Shown: in pieces, positions 1 to 14,578 of the stretch | Layout of the letters: every line of letters starts with the position of its first letter | How positions within the stretch are numbered: position 1 is the first letter of the stretch | Assembly: GCA_964016885.1 (NCBI GenBank) | Contig: OZ024744.1 | Span: 28,034,108-28,098,107 of the forward strand | Reading direction: 5' to 3' | From: Eledone cirrhosa | Taxonomy: Eukaryota > Mollusca > Cephalopoda > Octopoda > Eledonidae | DNA: 64,000 nt | Notes under the pieces: model-generated | Database searches by the model: none | What the model was told of the DNA's origin: nothing | What the model saw: the letters and a program-made list of their open reading frames with translations, nothing else | Position numbers and translations under genes: made by a program

Positions 1-537
1 ACAGTGACAATAACAGTTATAACAGCGACAACAACAGTGACAATAACAGTTATAACAGCGACAACAACAACAGTGACAATAACAGTGATAACAGCGAGAA
101 CAACAACAACAATGACAATAACACCGATAACAGCGACAACAACAACAACAACAACAGTCACAATAACAGTGATAACAGCGATAACAACAACAGCAACAGT
201 GACCAAAACAGTTATAACAGCGACAACAAAAACAACAACAGCGACAACAACAAAAACAATTACAATAACAGTGATAACAGTGACAACAACAACAACAACA
301 GTGACAATAACAGCGATAACAGCGACAACAACAACAACAATGACAACAACAGTGATAACAGCGACAACCGCAACAACAACAGTGACAATAACAGTGATAA
401 CAGCGACAACAGCAGTGACAATAACAGTGATAACAGCCAGAACAACAACAACGATCACGATGACAGTGATAACAGCGACAACAACAACAACAACAATGAC
501 AATAACAGTGATAACAGCGACAACCGCAACAACAACA

Positions 538-558
538 GTGACATTACAGTTATAACAG
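538..558 (+). other. Inherited one-base deletion marker ACATTACAG (first of 21)
   Basis: The usual text ACATTAACAGTTATAAC has lost one A here, giving ACATTACAGTTATAAC. The same form starts at 541, 2948, 3979, 6557, 8455, 10862, 11872, 13611, 14564, 15721, 16878, 18428, 19450, 20610, 21770, 23392, 24363, 33971, 48496, 57713 and 63355. It is always preceded by ACCGCAACAACAACAG or ACTGCAACAACAACAG. The deletion shifts the triplet register by one base at each site. It must have arisen once and been copied with the unit, so it serves as a natural unit boundary. Confidence 0.92.
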
Positions 559-1190
559 CGACAACAACAGTGACAATAACAGTGATAACAGCGACAACAA
601 CAACAACAGTGACGATAATAGTGAAAACAGCGACAACAACAACAACAATGACAATAACAGTGATAACAGGGACAACAATGACAGTAAAAGTTATAACAGC
701 GACAACAATGACAATAACAGTGATAACAGCGACAACAACAACAAAAACAGTGACAATAACAGTGATAACAGCGACAACAACAACAGTGACAATAACAGTT
801 ATAACAGGGACAACAACAACAACAGTGACAATAACAGTTATAACAGCGACAAGAACAACAGTGACAATAACAGTTATAACAGCGACAACAACAACAACAG
901 TGACAATAACAGTGATAACAGCGACAACAAAAACAACAGTGACAATAACATTTATAACAGTGACAACAACAACAGTGACAATAACAGTGATAACAGCGAC
1001 AACAACAGTGACAATAACAGTGATAACAGCGACAATAACAACAACAATGGCAATAACAGTGATAACCGCGAGAACAACAACAACAACAGTGACATTAACA
1101 GTTATAACAGCGACAACAACAACAGTGACCATAACAGTGATAACAGCGAGAACAACAACAACAACAATGACAATAACAGTGATAACAGCG

Positions 1191-1203
1191 AAAACACAAC
1201 AAC
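1191..1203 (+). other. Register slip AAAACACAAC
   Basis: The run reads AAAACACAACAAC instead of AAAACAACAAC, changing the triplet register. It is present at 1191, 4929 and 9105. The related copy at 61741 is in register. The three slipped copies belong to the region I duplications and so share one ancestor. Confidence 0.85.
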
Positions 1204-3112
1204 AACAACAATGACAGTTGTAACAGCGACAACAACAACAGTGACAATAACATTTATAACAGCGACAACAACAGTGACAATAACAGTGATAACAGCGACA
1301 ACAACAACAACAATGACAATAACAGCGACAACAACAACAACAGTGACAATAACAGTGATAACAGCGATAACAACAACAACAACAGTAACTATAACAGTTA
1401 TAACAGCGACAACAACAACAACAGCGACAACAACAACAAAAACAATGACAATAACAGTGATAACAGCGACAACAACAACAGTGACAATAACAGCGATAAC
1501 AGCGACAACAACAACAACAATGACAATAACAGTGATAGCAGCGACAACCGCAACAACAACAGTGACAATAACAGTGATAACAGCTACAACAGCAGTGAAA
1601 ATAACAGTGATAACAGCCAGAACAACAACAACGATCACGATGACAGTGATAACAACGACAACAACAACAACAGTGACAATAACAGTGATAACAGCGACAA
1701 CAACAACAACAGTGACAATTACAGTGATAACAACGAGAACAACAACAACAACAGTGATAACAGCGAGAACAACAACAACAACAACAACAGTGACAATAAC
1801 AGTTATAACAGCGACAATAACAACAACAATGACAATAACAGTGATAACAGCGACAACAACAACAACAACATCAATGACAATAACAGTGATAAAGGCGACA
1901 ACAACAACAACAGTGACAATAACAGTGATAACAGAGACAACAACAACAACATTGACAATAACAGTGATAACAGCGACAACAACAACAACATTGACAATAA
2001 TAGTGATAACAGCGACAATAACAACAACAATGACAATACCAGTGATAACAGCGACACGAACAACAACAACAATTAAAATAACAGTGATAACAGCGAGAAC
2101 AACAACAACAACAGTGACATTAACAGTTATAACAGCGACAACAACAACAACAACAGTGACCATAACAGTGTTAACAGCGAGAACAACAACAACAACAATG
2201 ACAATAACAGTGATAACAGCGACAACAACAACAACAATGACAGTTGTAACAGCGACAACAACAACAACAACAGTGACAATAACAGTTATAACAGCGACAA
2301 CAACAGTGACAATAACAGTTATAACAGCGACAACAACAACAGTGACAATAACAGTGATAACAGCGACAACAACAACAACAACAATGACAATAACACCGAT
2401 AACAGCGACAACAACAACAACAACAACAACAGTCACAATAACAGTGATAACAGCGATAACAACAAAAACAACAACAGTGACCATAACAGTTATAACAGCG
2501 ACAACAACAACAACAGCGACAACAACAACAACAACAATGACAATAACACCGATAACAGCGACAACAACAACAACAACAACAACAGTCACAATAACAGTGA
2601 TAACAGCGATAACAACAAAAACAACAACAGTGACCATAACAGTGATAACAGTGACAACGACAACAACAGTGACAATAACAGCGATAACAGCGACAACAAC
2701 AATAACAATGACAACAACAGTGATAACAGCGACAACCGCAACAACAACAGTGACAATAACAGTGATAACAGCGACAACAGCAGTGACAATAACAGTGATA
2801 ACAGCCAGAACAACAACAACGATCACGATGACAGTGATAACAGCGACAACAACAACAACAGTGACAATAACAGTGATAACAGCGACAACAACAACAACAA
2901 CAATGACAATAACAGTGATAACAGCGACAACCGCAACAACAACAGTGACATTACAGTTATAACAACGACAACAACAGTGACAATAACAGTGATAACAGCG
3001 ACAACAACAACAACAGTGACGATAACAGTGAAATCAGCGACAACAACAACAACAATGACAATAACAGTGATAACAGGGACAACAATGACAGTAACAGTTA
3101 TAACAGCGACAA

Positions 3113-5002
3113 TAACAACAACAATGACAATAACAGTGATAACAGCGACAACAACAACAACAACATCAATGACAATAACAGTGATAAAAGCGACAACAAC
3201 AACAACAGTGACAATAACAGTGATAACAGCGACAACAACAACAACATTGACAATAACAGTGATAACAGCGACAACAACAACAGTGACAATAACAGTGATA
3301 ACAGCGACAATAACAACAACAATGACAATACCAGTGATAACAGCGACACGAACAACAACAACAATGACAATAACAGTGATAACAGCGACAACCGCAACAA
3401 CAACAGTGATAATAACAGTGATAACAGCGACAACAGCAGTGAAAATAACAGTGATAACAGCCAGAACAACAACAACGATCACGATGACAGTGATAACAGC
3501 GACAACAACAACAACAGTGACAATAACAGTGATAACAGCGACAACAACAACAACAACAGTGACAATTACAGTGATAACAGCGAGAACAACAACAACAACA
3601 GTGACAATAACAGTGATAACAGCGATAACAACAACAACAACAACAGTGACCATAACAGTTATAACAGCGACAACAACAACAACAGCGACAATAACAGCAA
3701 TAACAGCGACAACAACAACAACAATGACAACAACAGTGATAACAGCGACAACCGCAACAACAACAGTGACAATAACAATGATAACAGCGACAACAGCAGT
3801 GACAATAACAGTGATAACAGCCAGAACAACAACAACGATCACGATGACAGTGATAACAGCGACAACAAAGACAACAACAACAACAGTGACAATAACAGTG
3901 ATAACAGCGACAACAACAACAACAACAACAACAATGACAATAACAGTGATAACAGCGACAACCGCAACAACAACAGTGACATTACAGTTATAACAGCGAC
4001 AACAACAGTGACAATAACAGTGATAACAGCGACAACAACAACAACAGTGACTATAACAGTGAAAACAGCGACAACAACAACAACAATCACAATAACAGTG
4101 ATAACAACCGCAACAACAACAGTGACAATAACAGTGATAACAGCGACAACAGCAGTGACAATAACAGTGATAACAGCCAGAACAACAACAACGATCACGA
4201 TGACAGTGATAACAGCGACAACAACAACAACAACAATGACAATAACAGTGATAACAGCGACAACCGCAACAACAACAGTGACATTAGTTATAACAGCGAC
4301 AACAACAGTGACAATAACAGTGATAACACCGACAACAACAACAACAGTGACGATAATAGTGAAAACAGCGACAACAACAACAACAATGACAATAACAGTG
4401 ATAACAGGGACAACAATGACAGTAAAAGTTATAACAGCGACAACAATGACAATAACAGTGATAACAGCGACAACAACAACAACAACAGTGACAATAACAG
4501 TGATAACAGCGACAACAACAACAGTGACAATAACAGTTATAACAGGGACAACAACAACAACAGTGACAATAACAGTTATAACAGCGACAAGAACAACAGT
4601 GACAATAACAGTTATAACAGCGACAACAACAACAACAGTGACAATAACAGTGATAACAGCGACAACAAAAACAACAGTGACAATAACATTTATAACAGTG
4701 ACAACAACAACAGTGACAATAACAGTGATAACAGCGACAACAACAGTGACAATAACAGTGATAACAGCGACAATAACAACAACAATGGCAATAACAGTGA
4801 TAACCGCGAGAACAACAACAACAACAGTGACATTAACAGTTATAACAGCGACAACAACAACAGTGACCATAACAGTGATAACAGCGAGAACAACAACAAC
4901 AACAATGACAATAACAGTGATAACAGCGAAAACACAACAACAACAACAATGACAGTTGTAACAGCGACAACAACAACAGTGACAATAACATTTATAACAG
5001 CG
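3113..5002 (+). repeat. Region I satellite, divergent units between the long repeats
   Basis: This stretch is ordinary monomer array. It holds the marker ACATTACAG at 3979 and a shortened form at 4281 (ACATTAGTTATAAC), where three bases of the marker are lost and the triplet register is restored. From about 4300 it parallels the unit at 570-1214, including the AAAACACAAC register slip at 4929. It contains no gene. Confidence 0.85.
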
Positions 5003-6900
5003 ACAACAACAGTGACAATAACAGTGATAACAGCGACAACAACAACAACAATGACAATAACAGCGATAACAGCGACAACAACAACAACAGTGACAATAAC
5101 AGTGATAACAGCGATAACAACAACAACAACAACAGTAACTATAACAGTTATAACAGCGACAACAACAACAACAGCGACAACAACAACAAAAACAATGACA
5201 ATAACAGTGATAACAGCGACAACAACAACAGTGACAATAACAGCGATAACAGCGACAACAACAACAACAATGACAATAACAGTGATAGCAGCGACAACCG
5301 CAACAACAACAGTGACAATAACAGTGATAACAGCTACAACAGCAGTGAAAATAACAGTGATAACAGCCAGAACAACAACAACGATCACGATGACAGTGAT
5401 AACAACGACAACAACAACAACAGTGACAATAACAGTGATAACAGCGACAACAACAACAACAGTGACAATTACAGTGATAACAACGAGAACAACAACAACA
5501 ACAGTGATAACAGCGAGAACAACAACAACAACAACAACAGTGACAATAACAGTTATAACAGCGACAATAACAACAACAATGACAATAACAGTGATAACAG
5601 CGACAACAACAACAACAACATCAATGACAATAACAGTGATAAAGGCGACAACAACAACAACAGTGACAATAACAGTGATAACAGCGACAACAACAACAAC
5701 ATTGACAATAACAGTGATAACAGCGACAACAACAACAACATTGACAATAATAGTGATAACAGCGACAATAACAACAACAATGACAATACCAGTGATAACA
5801 GCGACACGAACAACAACAACAATTAAAATAACAGTGATAACAGCGAGAACAACAACAACAACAGTGACATTAACAGTTATAACAGCGACAACAACAACAA
5901 CAACAGTGACCATAACAGTGTTAACAGCGAGAACAACAACAATGACAATAACAGTGATAACAGCGACAACAACAACAACAACAATGACAGTTGTAACAGC
6001 GACAACAACAACAACAACAGTGACAATAACAGTTATAACAGCGACAACAACAGTGACAATAACAGTTATAACAGCGACAACAACAACAGTGACAATAACA
6101 GTGATAACAGCGAGAACAACAACAACAATGACAATAACACCGATAACAGCGACAACAACAACAACAACAACAGTCACAATAACAGTGATAACAGCGATAA
6201 CAACAACAGCAACAGTGACCAAAACAGTTATAACAGCGACAACAAAAACAACAACAGCGACAACAACAAAAACAATTACAATAACAGTGATAACAGTGAC
6301 AACAACAACAACAACAGTGACAATAACAGCGATAACAGCGACAACAACAACAACAATGACAACAACAGTGATAACAGCGACAACCGCAACAACAACAGTG
6401 ACAATAACAGTGATAACAGCGACAACAGCAGTGACAATAACAGTGATAACAGCCAGAACAACAACAACGATCACGATGACAGTGATAACAGCGACAACAA
6501 CAACAACAACAATGACAATAACAGTGATAACAGCGACAACCGCAACAACAACAGTGACATTACAGTTATAACAGCGACAACAACAGTGACAATAACAGTG
6601 ATAACAGCGACAACAACAACAACAGTGACGATAATAGTGAAAACAGCGACAACAACAACAACAATGACAATAACAGTGATAACAGGGACAACAATGACAG
6701 TAAAAGTTATAACAGCGACAACAATGACAATAACAGTGATAACAGCGACAACAACAACAAAAACAGTGACAATAACAGTGATAACAGCGACAACAACAAC
6801 AGTGACAATAACAGTTATAACAGGGACAACAACAACAACAGTGACAATAACAGTTATAACAGCGACAAGAACAACAGTGACAATAACAGTTATAACAGCG
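5003..6900 (+). repeat. 1,898-bp tandem duplication, copy 1
   Basis: The copy at 6901-8798 follows directly, head to tail. The phase marker at 6557 matches 8455 and the open-frame ends at 6571 and 8469 match, all with an offset of 1,898 bp. At the left junction both sites share TATAACAGCGACAACAACAG, so the exact breakpoint is ambiguous within that microhomology. The upstream context differs (ATTTATAACAG before 5003, AGTTATAACAG before 6901). Confidence 0.9.
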
Positions 6901-8798
6901 ACAACAACAGTGACAATAACAGTGATAACAGCGACAACAACAACAACAATGACAATAACAGCGATAACAGCGACAACAACAACAACAGTGACAATAACAG
7001 TGATAACAGCGATAACAACAACAACAACAACAGTAACTATAACAGTTATAACAGCGACAACAACAACAACAGCGACAACAACAACAAAAACAATGACAAT
7101 AACAGTGATAACAGCGACAACAACAACAGTGACAATAACAGCGATAACAGCGACAACAACAACAACAATGACAATAACAGTGATAGCAGCGACAACCGCA
7201 ACAACAACAGTGACAATAACAGTGATAACAGCTACAACAGCAGTGAAAATAACAGTGATAACAGCCAGAACAACAACAACGATCACGATGACAGTGATAA
7301 CAACGACAACAACAACAACAGTGACAATAACAGTGATAACAGCGACAACAACAACAACAGTGACAATTACAGTGATAACAACGAGAACAACAACAACAAC
7401 AGTGATAACAGCGAGAACAACAACAACAACAACAACAGTGACAATAACAGTTATAACAGCGACAATAACAACAACAATGACAATAACAGTGATAACAGCG
7501 ACAACAACAACAACAACATCAATGACAATAACAGTGATAAAGGCGACAACAACAACAACAGTGACAATAACAGTGATAACAGCGACAACAACAACAACAT
7601 TGACAATAACAGTGATAACAGCGACAACAACAACAACATTGACAATAATAGTGATAACAGCGACAATAACAACAACAATGACAATACCAGTGATAACAGC
7701 GACACGAACAACAACAACAATTAAAATAACAGTGATAACAGCGAGAACAACAACAACAACAGTGACATTAACAGTTATAACAGCGACAACAACAACAACA
7801 ACAGTGACCATAACAGTGTTAACAGCGAGAACAACAACAATGACAATAACAGTGATAACAGCGACAACAACAACAACAACAATGACAGTTGTAACAGCGA
7901 CAACAACAACAACAACAGTGACAATAACAGTTATAACAGCGACAACAACAGTGACAATAACAGTTATAACAGCGACAACAACAACAGTGACAATAACAGT
8001 GATAACAGCGAGAACAACAACAACAATGACAATAACACCGATAACAGCGACAACAACAACAACAACAACAGTCACAATAACAGTGATAACAGCGATAACA
8101 ACAACAGCAACAGTGACCAAAACAGTTATAACAGCGACAACAAAAACAACAACAGCGACAACAACAAAAACAATTACAATAACAGTGATAACAGTGACAA
8201 CAACAACAACAACAGTGACAATAACAGCGATAACAGCGACAACAACAACAACAATGACAACAACAGTGATAACAGCGACAACCGCAACAACAACAGTGAC
8301 AATAACAGTGATAACAGCGACAACAGCAGTGACAATAACAGTGATAACAGCCAGAACAACAACAACGATCACGATGACAGTGATAACAGCGACAACAACA
8401 ACAACAACAATGACAATAACAGTGATAACAGCGACAACCGCAACAACAACAGTGACATTACAGTTATAACAGCGACAACAACAGTGACAATAACAGTGAT
8501 AACAGCGACAACAACAACAACAGTGACGATAATAGTGAAAACAGCGACAACAACAACAACAATGACAATAACAGTGATAACAGGGACAACAATGACAGTA
8601 AAAGTTATAACAGCGACAACAATGACAATAACAGTGATAACAGCGACAACAACAACAAAAACAGTGACAATAACAGTGATAACAGCGACAACAACAACAG
8701 TGACAATAACAGTTATAACAGGGACAACAACAACAACAGTGACAATAACAGTTATAACAGCGACAAGAACAACAGTGACAATAACAGTTATAACAGCG
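6901..8798 (+). repeat. 1,898-bp tandem duplication, copy 2
   Basis: This is the second head-to-tail copy of 5003-6900. It ends where the ACA run lengthens: a two-triplet longer run after 8798 compared with the same place after 6900. Part of it (from 7915) also belongs to the second copy of the 3.1-kb block, so the two duplications are nested. Confidence 0.9.
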
Positions 8799-11026
8799 AC
8801 AACAACAACAACAGTGACAATAACAGTGATAACAGCGACAACAAAAACAACAGTGACAATAACATTTATAACAGTGACAACAACAACAGTGACAATAACA
8901 GTGATAACAGCGACAACAACAGTGACAATAACAGTGATAACAGCGACAATAACAACAACAATGGCAATAACAGTGATAACCGCGAGAACAACAACAACAA
9001 CAGTGACATTAACAGTTATAACAGCGACAACAACAACAGTGACCATAACAGTGATAACAGCGAGAACAACAACAACAACAATGACAATAACAGTGATAAC
9101 AGCGAAAACACAACAACAACAACAATGACAGTTGTAACAGCGACAACAACAACAGTGACAATAACATTTATAACAGCGACAACAACAGTGACAATAACAG
9201 TGATAACAGCGACAACAACAACAACAATGACAATAACAGCGACAACAACAACAACAGTGACAATAACAGTGATAACAGCGATAACAACAACAACAACAGT
9301 AACTATAACAGTTATAACAGCGACAACAACAACAACAGCGACAACAACAACAAAAACAATGACAATAACAGTGATAACAGCGACAACAACAACAGTGACA
9401 ATAACAGCGATAACAGCGACAACAACAACAACAATGACAATAACAGTGATAGCAGCGACAACCGCAACAACAACAGTGACAATAACAGTGATAACAGCTA
9501 CAACAGCAGTGAAAATAACAGTGATAACAGCCAGAACAACAACAACGATCACGATGACAGTGATAACAACGACAACAACAACAACAGTGACAATAACAGT
9601 GATAACAGCGACAACAACAACAACAGTGACAATTACAGTGATAACAACGAGAACAACAACAACAACAGTGATAACAGCGAGAACAACAACAACAACAACA
9701 ACAGTGACAATAACAGTTATAACAGCGACAATAACAACAACAATGACAATAACAGTGATAACAGCGACAACAACAACAACAACATCAATGACAATAACAG
9801 TGATAAAGGCGACAACAACAACAACAGTGACAATAACAGTGATAACAGAGACAACAACAACAACATTGACAATAACAGTGATAACAGCGACAACAACAAC
9901 AACATTGACAATAATAGTGATAACAGCGACAATAACAACAACAATGACAATACCAGTGATAACAGCGACACGAACAACAACAACAATTAAAATAACAGTG
10001 ATAACAGCGAGAACAACAACAACAACAGTGACATTAACAGTTATAACAGCGACAACAACAACAACAACAGTGACCATAACAGTGTTAACAGCGAGAACAA
10101 CAACAACAACAATGACAATAACAGTGATAACAGCGACAACAACAACAACAATGACAGTTGTAACAGCGACAACAACAACAACAACAGTGACAATAACAGT
10201 TATAACAGCGACAACAACAGTGACAATAACAGTTATAACAGCGACAACAACAACAGTGACAATAACAGTGATAACAGCGACAACAACAACAACAACAATG
10301 ACAATAACACCGATAACAGCGACAACAACAACAACAACAACAACAGTCACAATAACAGTGATAACAGCGATAACAACAAAAACAACAACAGTGACCATAA
10401 CAGTTATAACAGCGACAACAACAACAACAGCGACAACAACAACAACAACAATGACAATAACACCGATAACAGCGACAACAACAACAACAACAACAACAGT
10501 CACAATAACAGTGATAACAGCGATAACAACAAAAACAACAACAGTGACCATAACAGTGATAACAGTGACAACGACAACAACAGTGACAATAACAGCGATA
10601 ACAGCGACAACAACAATAACAATGACAACAACAGTGATAACAGCGACAACCGCAACAACAACAGTGACAATAACAGTGATAACAGCGACAACAGCAGTGA
10701 CAATAACAGTGATAACAGCCAGAACAACAACAACGATCACGATGACAGTGATAACAGCGACAACAACAACAACAGTGACAATAACAGTGATAACAGCGAC
10801 AACAACAACAACAACAATGACAATAACAGTGATAACAGCGACAACCGCAACAACAACAGTGACATTACAGTTATAACAACGACAACAACAGTGACAATAA
10901 CAGTGATAACAGCGACAACAACAACAACAGTGACGATAACAGTGAAATCAGCGACAACAACAACAACAATGACAATAACAGTGATAACAGGGACAACAAT
11001 GACAGTAACAGTTATAACAGCGACAA
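7915..11026 (+). repeat. Long direct repeat, copy 2 (region I block)
   Basis: This is the second copy of 1-3112. The copies lie 7.9 kb apart and are indistinguishable in everything I compared, so either the duplication is recent or the copies are kept alike by gene conversion. The copy runs 150 bp into the first B unit of region II, linking the two array types. Confidence 0.9.
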
Positions 11027-11886
11027 CAATGACAATAACAGTGATAACAGCGACAACAACAACAACAGTGACAATAACAGTGATAACAGCGACAACAACA
11101 ACAGTGACAATAACAGTTATAACAGGGACAACAACAACAACAGTGACAATAACAGTTATAACAGCGACAACAACAACAGTGACAATAACAGTTATAACAG
11201 CGCCAACAACAACAACAGTGACAATAACAGTGATAACAGCGACAACAAAAACAACAGTGACAATAACATTTATAACAGCGACAACAACAGTGGCAATAAC
11301 AGTTATAACAGCGACAACAACAGTGACAATAACAGTTATAACAGCGACAACAACAACAGTGACAATAACAGTGATAACAGCGACAACAACAACAACAACA
11401 ATGACAATAACACCGATAACAGCGACAACAACAACAACAACAACAGTCACAATAACAGTGATAACAGCGATAACAACAACAACAACAACAGTGACCATAA
11501 CAGTTATAACAGTGACAACAACAACAACAACAGCGACAACAACAACAAAAACAATTACAATAACAGTGATAACAGTGACAACAACAACAACAGTGACAAT
11601 AACAGCGATAACAGCGACAACAACAACAACAATGACAACAACAGTGATAACAGCGACAACCGCAACAACAACAGTGACAATAACAGTGATAACAGCGACA
11701 ATAGCAGTGACAATAACAGTGATAACAGCCAGAACAACAACGATCACGATGACAGTGATAACAGCGACAACAACAACAACAACAACAGTGACAATAACAG
11801 TGATAACAGCGACAACAACAACAACAATGACAATAACAGTGATAACAGCGACAACCGCAACAACAACAGTGACATTACAGTTATAA
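10877..11886 (+). repeat. Higher-order unit B1
   Basis: The unit runs from just after the marker at 10862 to the end of the marker at 11872. B units start with GACGATAACAGTGAAATCAG (around 10930) and carry CAGCGCCAACAAC (near 11208) and CAGTGGCAATAAC (near 11290). Related units are at 13626-14578, 18443-19464 and 23407-24377. They differ mainly in triplet-sized indels and in whether a roughly 60-bp segment near the end is present. Confidence 0.85.
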
Positions 11887-13154
11887 CAGCGACAACAACA
11901 GTGACAATAACAGTGATAACAGCGGCAACAACAACAACAGTGACGATAACAGTGAAAACAGCGACAACAACAACAACAATGACAATAACAGTGATAACAG
12001 GGACAACAATGACAGTAACAGTTATAACAGCGACAACAATAATAACAGTGATAACAGCGACAACAACAACAGTGACAATAACAGTTATAACAGGGACAAC
12101 AACAACAACAGTGACAATAACAGTTATAACAGCGACAACAACAACAGTGACAATAACAATTATAACAGCGACAACAACAACAACGGTGACAATAACAGTG
12201 ATAACAGCGACAACATATACAACAGTGACAATAACATTTATAACATTGACAACAACAACAGTGACAATAACAGTGATAACAGCGACAATAACAACAACAG
12301 TGACAATAACAGTGATAACAGCGACAATAACAACAACAATGGCAATAACAGTGATAACAGCGAGAACAACAACAACAACAGTGACATTAACAGTTATAAC
12401 AGCGACAACAACAACAGCGACAACAACAACAAAAACAATGACAATAACAGTGATAACAGCGACAACAACAACAACAACAACAGTGACAATAACAGCGATA
12501 ACAGCGACAACAACAACAACAATGACAATAACAGTGATAACAGCGACAACAACAACAACAACAACAACAGTGACAGTTGTAACAGCGACAACAACAACAG
12601 TGACAATAACAGTTATAACAGCGACAACAACAGTGACAATAACAGTGATAACAGCGACAACAACAACAACAACAATGACAATAACACCGATAACAGCGAC
12701 AACAACAACAACAGTGACAATAACAGTGATAACAGCGATAACAACAACAACAACAACAGTGACCATAACAGTTATAACAGCGACAACAACAACAGCGACA
12801 ACAACAACAAAAACAATGACAATAACAGTGATAACAGCGACAACAACAACAACAACAACAGTGACAATAACAGCGATAACAGCGACAACAACAACAACAA
12901 CAGTGACCATAACAGTGTTAACAGCGAGAACAACAACAACAACAATGACAATAACAGTGATAACAGCGACAACAACAACAACAATGACAGTTGTAACAGC
13001 GACAACAACAACAACAACAGTGACAATAACAGTTATAACAGCGACAACAACAGTGACAATAACAGTTATAACAGCGACAACAACAACAGTGACAATAACA
13101 GTGATAACAGCGACAACAACAACAACAACAATGACAATAACACCGATAACAGCG

Positions 13155-13187
<33 letters not shown>

Positions 13188-13625
13188 GTCACAATAACAG
13201 TGATAACAGCGATAACAACAAAAACAACAACAGTGACCATAACAGTTATAACAGCGACAACAACAACAGCGACAACAACAACAACAACAAAAACAATTAC
13301 AATAACAGTGATAACAGTGACAACGACAACAACAGTGACAATAACAGCGATAACAGCGACAACAACAATAACAATGACAACAACAGTGATAACAGCGACA
13401 ACCGCAACAACAACAGTGACAATAACAGTGATAACAGCGACAACAGCAGTGACAATAACAGTGATAACAGCCAGAACAACAACAACGATCACGATGACAG
13501 TGATAACAGCGACAACAACAACAACAGTGACAATAACAGTGATAACAGCGACAACAACAACAACAATGACAATAACAGTGATAACAGCGACAACCGCAAC
13601 AACAACAGTGACATTACAGTTATAA
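11887..13625 (+). repeat. Higher-order unit D1
   Basis: This is the first D unit, 1,739 bp between marker ends. It starts like a C unit (GCGGCAACAACAACAG, then the diagnostic GACAACAATAATAACAG near 12035). It then carries a long D-specific part, including CAACATATACAACAG (near 12213), two TGACAGTTGTAAC sites and a long ACA run around 13170. D2 and D3 read CAACAAATACAACAG at the first of these sites, which separates them from D1. Confidence 0.85.
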
Positions 13626-14578
13626 CAACGACAACAACAGTGACAATAACAGTGATAACAGCGACAACAACAACAACAGTGACGATAACAGTGAAATCAG
13701 CGACAACAACAACAACAATGACAATAACAGTGATAACAGGGACAACAATGACAGTAACAGTTATAACAGCGACAACAATGACAATAACAGTGATAACAGC
13801 GACAACAACAACAACAGTGACAATAACAGTGATAACAGCGACAACAACAACAGTGACAATAACAGTTATAACAGGGACAACAACAACAACAACAGTGACA
13901 ATAACAGTTATAACAGCGACAACAACAACAGTGACAATAACAGTTATAACAGCGCCAACAACAACAACAGTGACAATAACAGTGATAACAGCGACAACAA
14001 AAACAACAGTGACAATAACATTTATAACAGCGACAACAACAGTGGCAATAACAGTTATAACAGCGACAACAACAGTGACAATAACAGTTATAACAGCGAC
14101 AACAACAACAGTGACAATAACAGTGATAACAGCGACAACAACAACAACAACAATGACAATAACACCGATAACAGCGACAACAACAACAACAACAACAGTC
14201 ACAATAACAGTGATAACAGCGATAACAACAACAACAACAACAGTGACCATAACAGTTATAACAGTGACAACAACAACAACAGTGACAATAACAGCGATAA
14301 CAGCGACAACAACAACAACAATGACAACAACAGTGATAACAGCGACAACCGCAACAACAACAGTGACAATAACAGTGATAACAGCGACAACAGCAGTGAC
14401 AATAACAGTGATAACAGCCAGAACAACAACAACGATCACGATGACAGTGATAACAGCGACAACAACAACAACAACAACAGTGACAATAACAGTGATAACA
14501 GCGACAACAACAACAACAATGACAATAACAGTGATAACAGCGACAACCGCAACAACAACAGTGACATTACAGTTATAG
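13626..14578 (+). repeat. Higher-order unit B2
   Basis: This is a B-type unit of 953 bp between marker ends. It starts the first complete B-C-C-D superunit. It lacks the segment with ACAGCGACAACAACAACAAA that B1, B3 and B4 carry before the terminal part. Its closing marker carries a private A-to-G change at 14578 (TTATAGCAGCG instead of TTATAACAGCG). Confidence 0.85.

Larger units (their letters stand above)
1..3112 (+). repeat. Long direct repeat, copy 1 (region I block)
   Basis: This block recurs at 7915-11026 with a constant offset of 7,914 bp. Every phase marker and every predicted open-frame end that I compared falls at the same offset: the ACATTACAG marks at 541 and 2948 match 8455 and 10862, and the AAAACACAAC slip at 1191 matches 9105. 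The two copies diverge at 3113/11027, where AATAACAACA replaces AACAATGACA. The left end is cut by the window edge, so the duplicated block is probably longer. I saw no difference between the copies, but I did not align every base. Confidence 0.9.

Noticed and set aside
260..451. Leu/Ser-rich reverse frame (LLLSLLSLLLSL) as a membrane or leucine-zipper protein
   Set aside because: It is again a phase of the repeat. The leucines do not keep a heptad and there are no charged boundaries or loops.
1211..2962. Protein-coding gene for a Thr/Ile/Val-rich repetitive protein (also 9125-10876, 11901-13625, 21799-23406)
   Set aside because: The frame opens because the monomer is a multiple of three. 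It is bounded by inherited register slips, has no signal peptide, domain or unique terminus, and four other frames are open over the same DNA.
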